This document shows, piece after piece, positions 1 to 5,877 of a stretch of DNA of 5,878 nt; position 1 is the first letter of the stretch; each line of letters begins with the position of its first letter. Under the pieces are notes generated by a model. The model did no database searches and was not told the origin of the DNA. It was given only the letters and a program-made list of their open reading frames with translations. Made by a program: the position numbers and the translations under genes. The stretch covers positions 1 to 5,878 of the forward strand of contig JAKSBB010000746.1 of NCBI GenBank assembly GCA_022361315.1. Reading direction: 5' to 3'. Source of the DNA: Desulfobacterales bacterium. Lineage in GTDB: Bacteria > Desulfobacterota > Desulfobacteria > Desulfobacterales > Desulfobacteraceae.

Positions 1-2343
1 GGCCGCGTTCTGCTGGACCACGGTGTCCATATCGGAGACCGCTGCGGAAACCTGGGTGATGCCTTCGGACTGTTCATTGGAGGCATCGCTGATTTCCGAT
101 ACCAGGTGACCGACCTTGGCCGTACTTTCTGTGACCTGTTCAAAGGCCTCATTGGTTTTGGCCACCAGTTCCGCACCTTCGCTGACTTTTTTCACCGTGC
201 CTTCGATGAGCTCAGAGGTGTTTTTCGCCGCATCCGCGGCCCGCATGGCCAGGTTTCTCACCTCATCGGCAACCACGGCAAAGCCCGCACCGGCCTCACC
301 GGCCCTGGCCGCTTCAACTGCGGCGTTCAGGGCAAGGAGATTGGTCTGGAAGGCAATCTCATCAATGGTCTTGACGATCTTGGAGGTTTCTTCACTGGCC
401 TTGGAGATTTCCTCCATGGACTGGGTCAGTTCGGTCATGGACCCATTGGCATCGGTGACCACCTGGTTGGCGTCCTGCATCAGGGCGTTGGCCTGGCGGG
501 CATTTTCCGCATTATTCCGGGTCATGCTGGAGATCTCTTCAAGGGAGGAAGAGGTCTCTTCCAGGCTGGCCGCCTGTTCGGAACTGCCTGCGGCGATCTG
601 GCCGGAGGCTGCGGATACCTGGTCGGAGCCGGAACTTAAGGCATCGATGACTTCCTGGAACCGTTCCTTCACCGTATTCAGTTCGCTGGTACTGAAGGTT
701 TTCAGACCCTGGAAGATGGCCTTGAAAGGTTTGGCCACGGAGTTGGCCAGGAAGAGGGAAACGATCAGGGCCAGGATGATGGCCAGGATGATGCCGCCGC
801 CGATCATCCACATGGAATTGTCCGCTGTTTTGTGGGCGGTTTCCTTGCGTTCAACCATTAATTTCTGTTCCCGGTCGATGAAGGTGCCCACCTGGCCGCG
901 GAACTTGTCAAAGTAGGCCTTGCCCCGGGCTTCGCCGATGAGGTCGGCCATGTCGTCCATGGTCTTGGCATCACCGATTTTCCGGCGCAGGGCGATCTGG
1001 GGCTCGGTGACGTCCTTTTGCCAGGCATCGATGGTGGCCTTGGTTTCGGACAGCAGTTTCACCTGGGCCGGGTTGTCGTTTACGGTGTCGGAAAGGGAGG
1101 CAATCAGATCGTTGAAATTTTTACCCCCGGATTTGTAGGGATCCAGAAAGCCTTCCTGGCCGGCCAGCAGATACCCCCTCAGCCCGGTTTCCATATCCAC
1201 GGCCGACGCCAGGATGGCATTGGCGGTCTGGATTACGTTTCTGGTGTGGGTGACCCAGCCGGTGGTATCGGTGATGAGCTGACGGTTGTCTGCGGCTTCC
1301 CGGGTGAGCCGGACCACATCGGCCTGCCGTTTGACCATCAGGTCTTCTTCCCGTTTGATGAAGGTGGCCACCTGGCCCCGGAATTTGTCAAAATAGGTTT
1401 TGCCTTTTGCCTTGGCCACTTCTCTGGCCATATCACCCATGGAATACGTGCCGCTGGTAACCTGCCGCCGCATCCGGATCATCGGCCCGGTGACGTCTTT
1501 TTTCCAGGCATTGATATTGGCACGGATTTCAGAGAGCAGCTTGACCTGGGCCGGATTATCACTCACAGTCCGGGACAGGGACTCCACCAGTTCATTAAAC
1601 CGCTTACCGCCGCCGTTATAGGGTTCCAGGAATGCATCCCTGCCGGCCAGCAGGAATCCCCGCATACCGGTTTCCATATCCACCCCGGCAGCGATGATAT
1701 CGTTGGCCGTGGCAATGACTTTCCGGGTATGGTCCACCCAGTTGTTGGACTTGGTGATATCTTCCGCCAGCCCTTCGTTGCGTGCCATGGCTTCATCTGC
1801 TGCGGCCTGGCGTTCTTTCATCAGCTTTTCTTCTCTGGAGATGAATTCGGCGATCTGTCCCCTGAACTTGTCAAAGTAGGTCTTGCCCCGGGCTTCGCCC
1901 ACCAGGTGGGCCATATCATTCATGGTCTCGGCATCCCCGATCTGCCGCCGCAGTTCGATGGTGGGTTCTGTGACGTCTTTCTGCCAGGCATCGATATTGG
2001 TCTTGATCTCCGAAAGCAACTGCACCTGGGTCGGGTTGTCGCTGACGGTCTGGGACAGGGAGGACACCAGTTCATAGAACTTGTCGCGGCCCCCTTTATA
2101 GGGATCCAGAAATTCTTCCTTACCGGCTAAAAGATACCCCCGCATGCCGGTTTCCATATCCACCCCGGCAGCAACAATGGCGTTGGCCGTGGCAATCACC
2201 TCGTAGGTGTGATCCACCCATTTGCTGGAGGTGGTCAGGGTTTTATTGGCATTGATACTGACCATCCCCAAGATGATCATGAGTACCAGGGTGACGCAAC
2301 TGCCAATGATGATTTTAAGCCTCAAACCTAAATTTTTAAACAT
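1..2343 (-). CDS. Methyl-accepting chemotaxis protein with three tandem CHASE3 sensor domains (partial, C-terminus outside window)
   Basis: An inner-membrane chemoreceptor that would control a CheA kinase through CheW. I read 781 codons without a stop, so the C-terminal end is missing. Translation starts at ATG 2343 behind a strong Shine-Dalgarno. Order of parts: TM helix 1 at about residues 9-31; three CHASE3-like units at 42-201, 202-362 and 363-502, each with a DMETGxRGxLLAG motif and a [11 protein letters not shown] motif; TM helix 2 at about 511-534; a short HAMP-like stretch at 535-570; first methylation helix with E595-E596 and E602-E603 in ASLEET and SSLEEI contexts; signalling tip at about 661-696 with F665, N673, E677 and R680; second methylation helix with E757-Q758. 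From recall, E596, E603 and the tip residues align without gaps to E. coli Tsr E304, Q311, F373, N381, E385 and R388, which implies the 36-heptad class. The ligand is unknown. It is the last gene seen of a pseudo-receiver/cheW/mcp block and follows cheW by 22 nt. Confidence 0.96.
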   Translation of the reverse strand, partial: MFKNLGLRLKIIIGSCVTLVLMIILGMVSINANKTLTTSSKWVDHTYEVIATANAIVAAGVDMETGMRGYLLAGKEEFLDPYKGGRDKFYELVSSLSQTVSDNPTQVQLLSEIKTNIDAWQKDVTEPTIELRRQIGDAETMNDMAHLVGEARGKTYFDKFRGQIAEFISREEKLMKERQAAADEAMARNEGLAEDITKSNNWVDHTRKVIATANDIIAAGVDMETGMRGFLLAGRDAFLEPYNGGGKRFNELVESLSRTVSDNPAQVKLLSEIRANINAWKKDVTGPMIRMRRQVTSGTYSMGDMAREVAKAKGKTYFDKFRGQVATFIKREEDLMVKRQADVVRLTREAADNRQLITDTTGWVTHTRNVIQTANAILASAVDMETGLRGYLLAGQEGFLDPYKSGGKNFNDLIASLSDTVNDNPAQVKLLSETKATIDAWQKDVTEPQIALRRKIGDAKTMDDMADLIGEARGKAYFDKFRGQVGTFIDREQKLMVERKETAHKTADNSMWMIGGGIILAIILALIVSLFLANSVAKPFKAIFQGLKTFSTSELNTVKERFQEVIDALSSGSDQVSAASGQIAAGSSEQAASLEETSSSLEEISSMTRNNAENARQANALMQDANQVVTDANGSMTELTQSMEEISKASEETSKIVKTIDEIAFQTNLLALNAAVEAARAGEAGAGFAVVADEVRNLAMRAADAAKNTSELIEGTVKKVSEGAELVAKTNEAFEQVTESTAKVGHLVSEISDASNEQSEGITQVSAAVSDMDTVVQQNAA
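838..1257 (-). repeat. CHASE3-like sensor unit, copy 3 of 3 (MCP residues 363-502)
   Basis: Third unit, offset 161 residues from copy 2 (W363 against W202). It contains [13 protein letters not shown] at 383-395 and [11 protein letters not shown] at 474-484, then FIDREQKLM at 488-496, and leads directly into TM helix 2. Its middle section ([20 protein letters not shown]) is closer to copy 1 than to copy 2, whereas its [10 protein letters not shown] segment matches copy 2. It is shorter because the inter-unit linker is replaced by the membrane helix. Confidence 0.83.
1258..1740 (-). repeat. CHASE3-like sensor unit, copy 2 of 3 (MCP residues 202-362)
   Basis: Second unit, offset 160 residues from copy 1 (W202 against W42). 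It contains [13 protein letters not shown] at 222-234 and [11 protein letters not shown] at 314-324. It carries one extra residue in the middle (around [10 protein letters not shown], 296-305), in a segment where copies 1 and 3 both read GDA-TM-DM. At DNA level it shares a run of about 26 identical bases with copy 1 over the codons for the DMETG motif and the residues just before it, which points to an intragenic duplication. Confidence 0.85.
1741..2220 (-). repeat. CHASE3-like sensor unit, copy 1 of 3 (MCP residues 42-201)
   Basis: First periplasmic sensor unit of the MCP. It opens with [13 protein letters not shown], then has [13 protein letters not shown] at residues 62-74, FLDPY at 78-82, [12 protein letters not shown] at 102-113, and ends with [11 protein letters not shown] at 153-163 and FISREEKLM at 167-175. 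The acidic ETG-RGYL-aG core and the F-I-x-x-E-x-x-L-M ending are features of CHASE3 extracellular sensor domains. These are all-helical bundles often found in bacterial kinases and MCPs, with mostly unknown ligands. Confidence 0.85.
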
Positions 2344-2348
2344 ACAAA

Positions 2349-2356
2349 ACCTCCTT
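2349..2356 (-). promoter_or_regulatory. Strong Shine-Dalgarno for the MCP
   Basis: Reads AAGGAGGT on the minus strand, a full match to the anti-Shine-Dalgarno core, 5 nt before the ATG at 2343. It fixes the MCP start, gives the right N-terminus (short basic segment followed by TM helix 1), and suggests high translation relative to the weaker site of the upstream regulator gene. Confidence 0.85.
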
Positions 2357-2365
2357 GTTCAGGGT

Positions 2366-2878
2366 TCAGGACACGCCTTGGAGCTGTGCCACTTCGTCCT
2401 GGTTTAACACCTTATCAATATTTAAAAGTATTTTTACGCCGCCTTCCATTTTTGCCATACCGAGGATGTAGTCGGTGTCCATCTGGGTGCCGAATGCCGG
2501 TGCCGGTTCGATTTCCCCCTGTTGAACGTTCAGCACCTCGGATACGGAATCCACAACGATACCGATCATAACGATGCCGCCCTCCGTCTCGATTTCCACC
2601 ACGATGATACAGGTCTTTTCGTCATAATCCTGAGGGGGCATCCCGAACCGGGCCCGCAGGTCGATGATGGGAATGACCTTGCCCCGGAGGTTGATTACCC
2701 CCTTAACATAAGCCGGTGTCCGGGGAATTTGGGTGATCGGCATCATGCCGATGATTTCCTTTACCTTGAGAATACCGATGCCGTATTCCTCATTCTCAAG
2801 GGAAAAGGTCAGGTACTTGCCTGTGGGTGCTGCTGCGGCCGAAGCTGCCGCACCCTCCGTTGCTGAGTTGCCTGTCAT
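2366..2878 (-). CDS. cheW: Chemotaxis adaptor protein CheW
   Basis: A cytoplasmic coupling protein that links MCP signalling tips to the CheA kinase. The 170-residue length fits a single-domain CheW. An alanine-rich, probably flexible N-terminus (residues 1-20) is followed by the CheW domain at about 21-160. Recognisable parts are YLTFSLENEEYGIGILKVKE (22-41), the IPRTPAYVKGVINLRG segment (51-66) with the conserved N63, R65 and G66 of the partner interface, VIPIIDLRARFG (68-79), IVVDSVSEVL (107-116), and the closing segment with ILGMAKMEGGVKILLNIDKVL (138-158). The ATG at 2878 overlaps the stop of the upstream gene as ATGA, so translation is probably coupled, and GGAGGG lies 5 nt before it. 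The MCP gene follows after 22 nt, so this CheW is likely co-expressed with, and perhaps dedicated to, that receptor. No cheA is in the window. Confidence 0.97.
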   Translation of the reverse strand: MTGNSATEGAAASAAAAPTGKYLTFSLENEEYGIGILKVKEIIGMMPITQIPRTPAYVKGVINLRGKVIPIIDLRARFGMPPQDYDEKTCIIVVEIETEGGIVMIGIVVDSVSEVLNVQQGEIEPAPAFGTQMDTDYILGMAKMEGGVKILLNIDKVLNQDEVAQLQGVS

Positions 2879-3285
2879 AGGGTCCCTCCATGGTTATGGT
2901 TATGAATTATTTTTTTAAGGACAAGGGTCACATCGGTGAATCGGCGGCTGTTTGAAATATACTTCGGGTAGAGCCGCAGTGCCCGGGTCATCAGACGGGG
3001 CGCTTTTTCCGTCTGCTCCTCCGGCAGGATCATCACGATGGGCTGGCCGTCCAGCCAGTCTTTGAGTGAAATGATCTCTTCCAGTTCTTCCCCATCTTTG
3101 ACGGCGATCAGCACCAGCTTGGTGCCGGCCTGCTTCAGGGCCTCTGAAAGCTCCCGAAGCGTCCGGCATGCTGTAACTGCGTTTTCGGGCAAAAGTTCCC
3201 GGCCTAAGTTCAGGATCTTGGCGCCCGGCTCCGAATTGTCTCCGCAATAGGTGATCAACACCAGCGGGGGGACGATATCTGCCAT
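2875..3285 (-). CDS. Small receiver-like protein without phospho-acceptor Asp (unrecognised family)
   Basis: I do not recognise this 136-residue protein as a named family. It is soluble, with no signal peptide or membrane segment. Its alternating pattern resembles a CheY-type receiver fold: strand 1 PLVLITY (7-13), strand 3 TKLVLIAV (55-62), strand 4 QPIVMILPE (81-89), a strand-5-like YPKYIS (106-111) with K108, and a last helix DVTLVLKKII (118-127). In the strand-3 position where receivers have Asp (LVLLD), it has A61, and the acidic pair after strand 1 is also absent. If the fold is right, it cannot be phosphorylated in the usual way. The ATG at 3285 has AGGAC 8 nt upstream. It is the first gene after the predicted sigma-54 promoter, and its TGA overlaps the cheW start by 4 nt, which suggests a role with CheW or the MCP. 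The C-terminus ends HNHNHGGTL. The gene is firm; the fold assignment is tentative. Confidence 0.85.
   Translation of the reverse strand: MADIVPPLVLITYCGDNSEPGAKILNLGRELLPENAVTACRTLRELSEALKQAGTKLVLIAVKDGEELEEIISLKDWLDGQPIVMILPEEQTEKAPRLMTRALRLYPKYISNSRRFTDVTLVLKKIIHNHNHGGTL
2884..2889 (-). promoter_or_regulatory. Shine-Dalgarno for cheW inside the upstream gene
   Basis: GGAGGG on the minus strand, 5 nt before the cheW ATG. It lies within the last codons (Gly-Gly) of the upstream gene, just after a CATAACCATAACCAT run that gives that protein its HNHNH tail. Confidence 0.75.
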
Positions 3286-3293
3286 TTGGATTG

Positions 3294-3298
3294 GTCCT
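3294..3298 (-). promoter_or_regulatory. Shine-Dalgarno of the receiver-like gene
   Basis: AGGAC on the minus strand, 8 nt before the ATG at 3285. It is of moderate strength and supports this start codon. Confidence 0.6.
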
Positions 3299-3331
3299 GT
3301 TTAAATTTCAATCGGATTCGCTATGATAGAT

Positions 3332-3347
3332 TACAAGTTGTGTACCA
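3332..3347 (-). promoter_or_regulatory. Predicted sigma-54 (-24/-12) promoter of the receiver-like/cheW/mcp block
   Basis: Reads TGGTAC-ACAAC-TTGTA on the minus strand, preceded by C, against the consensus YTGGCAC-N5-TTGCW. The invariant GG (3346-3345) and the -13 G (3334) are present with exactly 10 nt between GG and G. The mismatches are T for C in the -24 box and T for C at -12. Transcription would start near 3321, giving a leader of about 36 nt to the ATG at 3285. The adjacent gene encodes a sigma-54 activator, which raises the likelihood. The -12 mismatch is the main weakness. Confidence 0.6.
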
Positions 3348-3421
3348 GGGCTTTTAAATTCGCTTTGATTGTATGAAAAGCATAATATTTCAAATGGATA
3401 AATGTTTTAGCTTCTGAGTGG

Positions 3422-3455
3422 ATTACAATGTGGAGAGGTTGGATTGTCTTGTAAT
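3422..3455. repeat. Inverted ATTACAA / TTGTAAT half-sites
   Basis: ATTACAA at 3422-3428 faces TTGTAAT at 3449-3455 across 20 bp. A third ATTACAA lies at 3330-3336, within a shared 8-mer GATTACAA, and overlaps the predicted -12 element. The spacing puts the two inverted copies roughly on one helix face. The sequence is AT-rich, so chance recurrence is possible. Confidence 0.3.
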
Positions 3456-3463
3456 TGATACGG
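3455..3463 (+). repeat. Direct repeat TTGATACGG, left copy
   Basis: A 9-mer identical to the one at 3496-3504, with starts 41 bp apart (close to four helical turns). The pair brackets the palindrome at nearly equal distances (4 and 10 bp). It may be an accessory site of the same regulator. Confidence 0.4.
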
Positions 3464-3467
3464 CATT

Positions 3468-3485
3468 CGTCTCGAAATCGAGACG
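3468..3485. promoter_or_regulatory. Perfect palindrome, candidate activator binding site
   Basis: CGTCTCGAAATCGAGACG has 8-bp arms that pair exactly around a 2-nt centre. Its centre is about 155 bp upstream of the predicted sigma-54 transcription start, within the range used by enhancer sites of NtrC-type activators. It is flanked on each side by the 9-mer TTGATACGG. It begins about 45 nt past the regulator stop codon but has no T-run on either side, so an operator is more likely than an intrinsic terminator. Confidence 0.5.
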
Positions 3486-3495
3486 CGTCGTGATT

Positions 3496-3504
3496 TTGAT
3501 ACGG
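3496..3504 (+). repeat. Direct repeat TTGATACGG, right copy
   Basis: Second copy of the 9-mer, on the side nearer the regulator gene. Same orientation as the left copy. Confidence 0.4.
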
Positions 3505-3529
3505 AGATAAGACAACAAAAAGGTGAAAG

Positions 3530-4927
3530 TCAACGGATGTTATGTTTTTTTAGTTTCCTGTAGAGAACAGCTCTTGATATGCCTGACAGTTCGCACAATT
3601 GCCGGATATCCCCCTGAACCTGTTTATAAAGGCCCGACAAGTAGGTGCGTTCCGTCCTTTCAAGCAGGTCTTTTAACTTTTCGTTTTGGGAAACAGCCTG
3701 ATGGATTACAGCCTCCTTTGGAGACTCAAAAGGGGCGGCAGCCATCTGCGCTACTTTTGTCCGGATGGCCTGGGGCAGGTGGTAAGCAAAGAGGATATCC
3801 TCCTGGAATGTGGAGGCCACAATGACATCCATGACATTGACCAGTTCCCGGGCATTCCCGGGCCAGTCGTATCGCTCAAGGGTTTCCACGAAATCCTGGG
3901 AGAATTCCTTGGGGGGGGTGTTGTTCTGCCGGCAGAAATGGTCGGCATAATGCCGGGCAATGTCAAAGACATCTCCGCCCCTGTCCCGCAGGGGGGGAAG
4001 GGTCAGGGTAAATGAATTCAGGCGAAAGAGAAGGTCCCTGCGAAATCGCCCCTGGGAGACCAGGGTCTCAAGATCCTGATTGGTGGCGGAAATGACCCGG
4101 AAATCGCTGAGAATTTCCCTGTCACTGCCCACCGGCCGGAATTTTTTTTCCTGAAGCATGCGCAATAAAGAGGATTGGACGGACTCAGGCAGTTCTCCCA
4201 CTTCATCCAGGAACAGGGTACCTCCGTCCGCCAGTTTGGCCAGGCCCTGCCTGTGGTGGTCCGCCCCGGTGAAGGCCCCTTTTTCATGACCGAACAAGAC
4301 ACTTTCAATCAAATTGTCGGTGAGTACACTGCAGTCCACCACGATGAAATCCTTGTGGTTCCGCCGGCTGTTCTCGTGGATGGCTTTGGCAAACAGCTCT
4401 TTTCCGGTACCGGTTTCCCCGGTGATCAGGACGTTGGCGTCGGAACCTGCGATGCGGGCTGCCTCGGTCAAACAGGTCCGGATACGTTTACCCGACCCGA
4501 TGATCTGGTCTGTGTTGAGTTCGGGCAGATATTCGGACCGGCGTTTTTGTTCCTGGTACTGGAGGGCCCTTAATATTTGGAGCTCCACATTTTTGGGGGA
4601 GGCGGGTTTCCGGATATAGTCCCAGGCGCCGCTTTCAATGGCCAGGGCGGCACCGTCGGGGTCTGAGTATGCCGTCATGATGATTACCTGGGGCGGCGGA
4701 TCGTTCTCCATCAGGGGCTCTATGGCCTCCAGCCCGTTCCCGTCCGGCAGGCGCACATCCAGAAGAATAATATCAAACCGGGTAGAGGCGGCTTTTTCCA
4801 GTCCGTCGGCAAGGGTGAGGCTGTGGTCCGCTTCCAACCCCATGTGTTCCACGAGCCTGGACAGGGTATGGACGACGCCTTTGTCATCGTCAATGATCAA
4901 TATCCGGGGTGTGTGGTCCTGTGTCAT
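3530..4927 (-). CDS. NtrC-family sigma-54-dependent response regulator
   Basis: A cytoplasmic transcription activator that opens sigma-54 promoter complexes using ATP. All three domains are intact in 465 residues. The receiver (about 7-120) has the acidic cluster D13-D14-D15, phospho-acceptor D57 in LLDVRLPDGNG, T85 and K107. The AAA+ domain (about 140-385) has Walker A GETGTGKE (170-177), the sigma-54 contact loop GAFTGA (217-222), Walker B TLFLDE (237-242), sensor I N283, the arginine-finger segment GRFRRDLLFRLN (293-304) and sensor II WPGNARELVN (355-364). A linker leads to a Fis-type helix-turn-helix (about 438-464, DIRQLCELSGISRAVLYRKL). The ATG at 4927 overlaps the stop of the upstream kinase by 4 nt (ATGA) with only a weak AAGAGA upstream, so translation is probably coupled. 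The kinase partner is very likely that neighbour. Its nearest plausible target is the sigma-54-like promoter just downstream. The exact ortholog is not identifiable from sequence alone. Confidence 0.97.
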   Translation of the reverse strand: MTQDHTPRILIIDDDKGVVHTLSRLVEHMGLEADHSLTLADGLEKAASTRFDIILLDVRLPDGNGLEAIEPLMENDPPPQVIIMTAYSDPDGAALAIESGAWDYIRKPASPKNVELQILRALQYQEQKRRSEYLPELNTDQIIGSGKRIRTCLTEAARIAGSDANVLITGETGTGKELFAKAIHENSRRNHKDFIVVDCSVLTDNLIESVLFGHEKGAFTGADHHRQGLAKLADGGTLFLDEVGELPESVQSSLLRMLQEKKFRPVGSDREILSDFRVISATNQDLETLVSQGRFRRDLLFRLNSFTLTLPPLRDRGGDVFDIARHYADHFCRQNNTPPKEFSQDFVETLERYDWPGNARELVNVMDVIVASTFQEDILFAYHLPQAIRTKVAQMAAAPFESPKEAVIHQAVSQNEKLKDLLERTERTYLSGLYKQVQGDIRQLCELSGISRAVLYRKLKKHNIR

Positions 4928-5877
4928 GGCAAATTCTCTTTTATGGTTGTGAGCAACGTCTGTTTATCCACCGGCTTGGTCAGGACTGCTCTGATGCCCT
5001 CGGGTAACTGATCAGACAATCGGTCTGCTGCATTTTTACCGCTCATGAGAAGAAAGGGGATCTCCGGCCGGATCTGTCTGACCCTCTTGCTGAGCAGGTC
5101 TCCGGTCATTTCAGGCATGGTGAAATCTGAGATAATTAGGTCATACCGGTCTGGAGATGAGGTGAATGCAAACAGGGCGTCCGGGCTTGAGGTAAAGGTC
5201 TCTACCCGGTAACCTGCGTTGGTCAGTTGGGCATCCAGCACCCGGATGATTGGTGCTTCATCATCAACCACCAGCAGGGTTTCACCATCTGCAGTAAGGC
5301 GCAGGGTGGCCCTGTCCGGCTCTCTGTCGTATTGATCTTCGCCTTCCCCTTTTGTTAAGGGAAGGGAGATGCTGAAACAACTGCCCTCTCCAGGGGTGCT
5401 GCTTACCTCTATCTCTCCTCCGAAGGATTTTATGATACCGTGGGTGACGGCCAGGCCGAGCCCGGTGCCTTTGTTCTGGGGTTTGGTGGTAAAATAGGGG
5501 TCAAAAATCCGGTCCATGATTTCCGGGTCAATGCCATCTCCGGTATCTGTGATTGAGAGACACAGCCAATTGTCATTTCTGCCGGAGGGGCTGTCATACA
5601 TATCCGTGAACGACACCTTGTCCAGAAAAACGGTTAAAGTGCCCCCTGAAATTTCCATGGCATGAAATGCGTTGGAGATAATGTTCATAACCACCTGGTG
5701 GAGTTGAACGGCGTCCGCCATAACCACTCCCGGATCCGGGGAAATTTGCTGGATGATATTTATATTGGCGGGCAAGGTGGACCGGGCAAGTTTCAGGACT
5801 TCCTTGACAATAGGTGCCGGATTCAGCGGCTCCAGACTGCCCTGACGTTCCCGGCTGAAAGCCAGGATTTGAGAGAC
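4924..5877 (-). CDS. Hybrid sensor histidine kinase, C-terminal part (N-terminus outside window)
   Basis: An ATP-dependent autokinase that should phosphorylate the downstream regulator. The frame is open to the right edge, giving 317 residues. The fragment begins with VSQILAFSRERQGSLEPLNP, typical of the second helix and exit of a HisKA dimerisation domain; the phosphorylated His lies outside. The HATPase domain follows at about 50-175 of the fragment: N box NIISNAFHAM (65-74), G1 box DTGDGID (111-117), F box FDPYFTTK (125-132), G2 box GTGLGLA (137-143). A C-terminal receiver occupies about 200-317, with D205-D206, phospho-acceptor D251 in SDFTMPEMTG, S279 and K301. No HPt domain is present. 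The sensor input and membrane segments, if any, are not visible. Translationally coupled to the NtrC-type regulator by a 4-nt overlap. Confidence 0.95.
   Translation of the reverse strand, partial: VSQILAFSRERQGSLEPLNPAPIVKEVLKLARSTLPANINIIQQISPDPGVVMADAVQLHQVVMNIISNAFHAMEISGGTLTVFLDKVSFTDMYDSPSGRNDNWLCLSITDTGDGIDPEIMDRIFDPYFTTKPQNKGTGLGLAVTHGIIKSFGGEIEVSSTPGEGSCFSISLPLTKGEGEDQYDREPDRATLRLTADGETLLVVDDEAPIIRVLDAQLTNAGYRVETFTSSPDALFAFTSSPDRYDLIISDFTMPEMTGDLLSKRVRQIRPEIPFLLMSGKNAADRLSDQLPEGIRAVLTKPVDKQTLLTTIKENLP

Larger units (their letters stand above)
3286..3529. other. Intergenic regulatory region between the two-component and chemosensory blocks
   Basis: 244 bp with no credible gene on either strand, clearly more AT-rich than its flanks. 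It holds a sigma-54-like element near the left gene, a perfect palindrome between two identical 9-mers near the right gene, and ATTACAA half-sites between and within them. I found no hairpin followed by a T-run that would end transcription of the regulator gene, so read-through from the two-component block into the chemosensory block remains possible. Confidence 0.7.

Noticed and set aside
106..916. Two overlapping plus-strand open frames of 177 and 266 codons
   Set aside because: Both are antisense to the MCP signalling domain and TM2. Their low-complexity composition reflects the codon pattern of the opposite strand.
1018..2130. A 370-codon plus-strand open frame with internally repeated Gly/His/Phe-rich segments
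   Set aside because: It is antisense to the triple CHASE3 region, and its repeats mirror the 160-residue period of the real minus-strand frame. It has no recognisable domain. The minus-strand frame has a strong ribosome site and clear MCP motifs.
2889..2902. The HNHNH tail of the receiver-like protein as a metal-binding site
   Set aside because: It arises from a short CATAACCATAACCAT repeat next to the cheW ribosome site, and a single short tail gives no support for a defined metal site.
3368..3393. A sigma-70 promoter TTGAAA...TACAAT on the minus strand
   Set aside because: The spacing is only 14 nt, too short for a good sigma-70 promoter, and AT-rich DNA produces such matches by chance. 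It is not excluded as a weak secondary promoter.
3468..3485. The palindrome as an intrinsic terminator for the regulator gene
   Set aside because: Neither strand has a T-run directly after the stem, and the loop would be only 2-4 nt. An operator reading fits the symmetry and position better.
5146..5196. Duplicated TSSPD in the kinase receiver (fragment residues about 228-242)
   Set aside because: The two pentapeptides use partly different codons and fall within an ordinary receiver helix region. It looks like chance rather than a functional repeat.
5773..5775. TTG as the start of a 283-residue kinase
   Set aside because: The frame stays open for 34 more codons to the window edge and encodes the end of a HisKA domain (QILAFSRE). 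The TTG is an internal Leu in the sequence RSTLPANINI.
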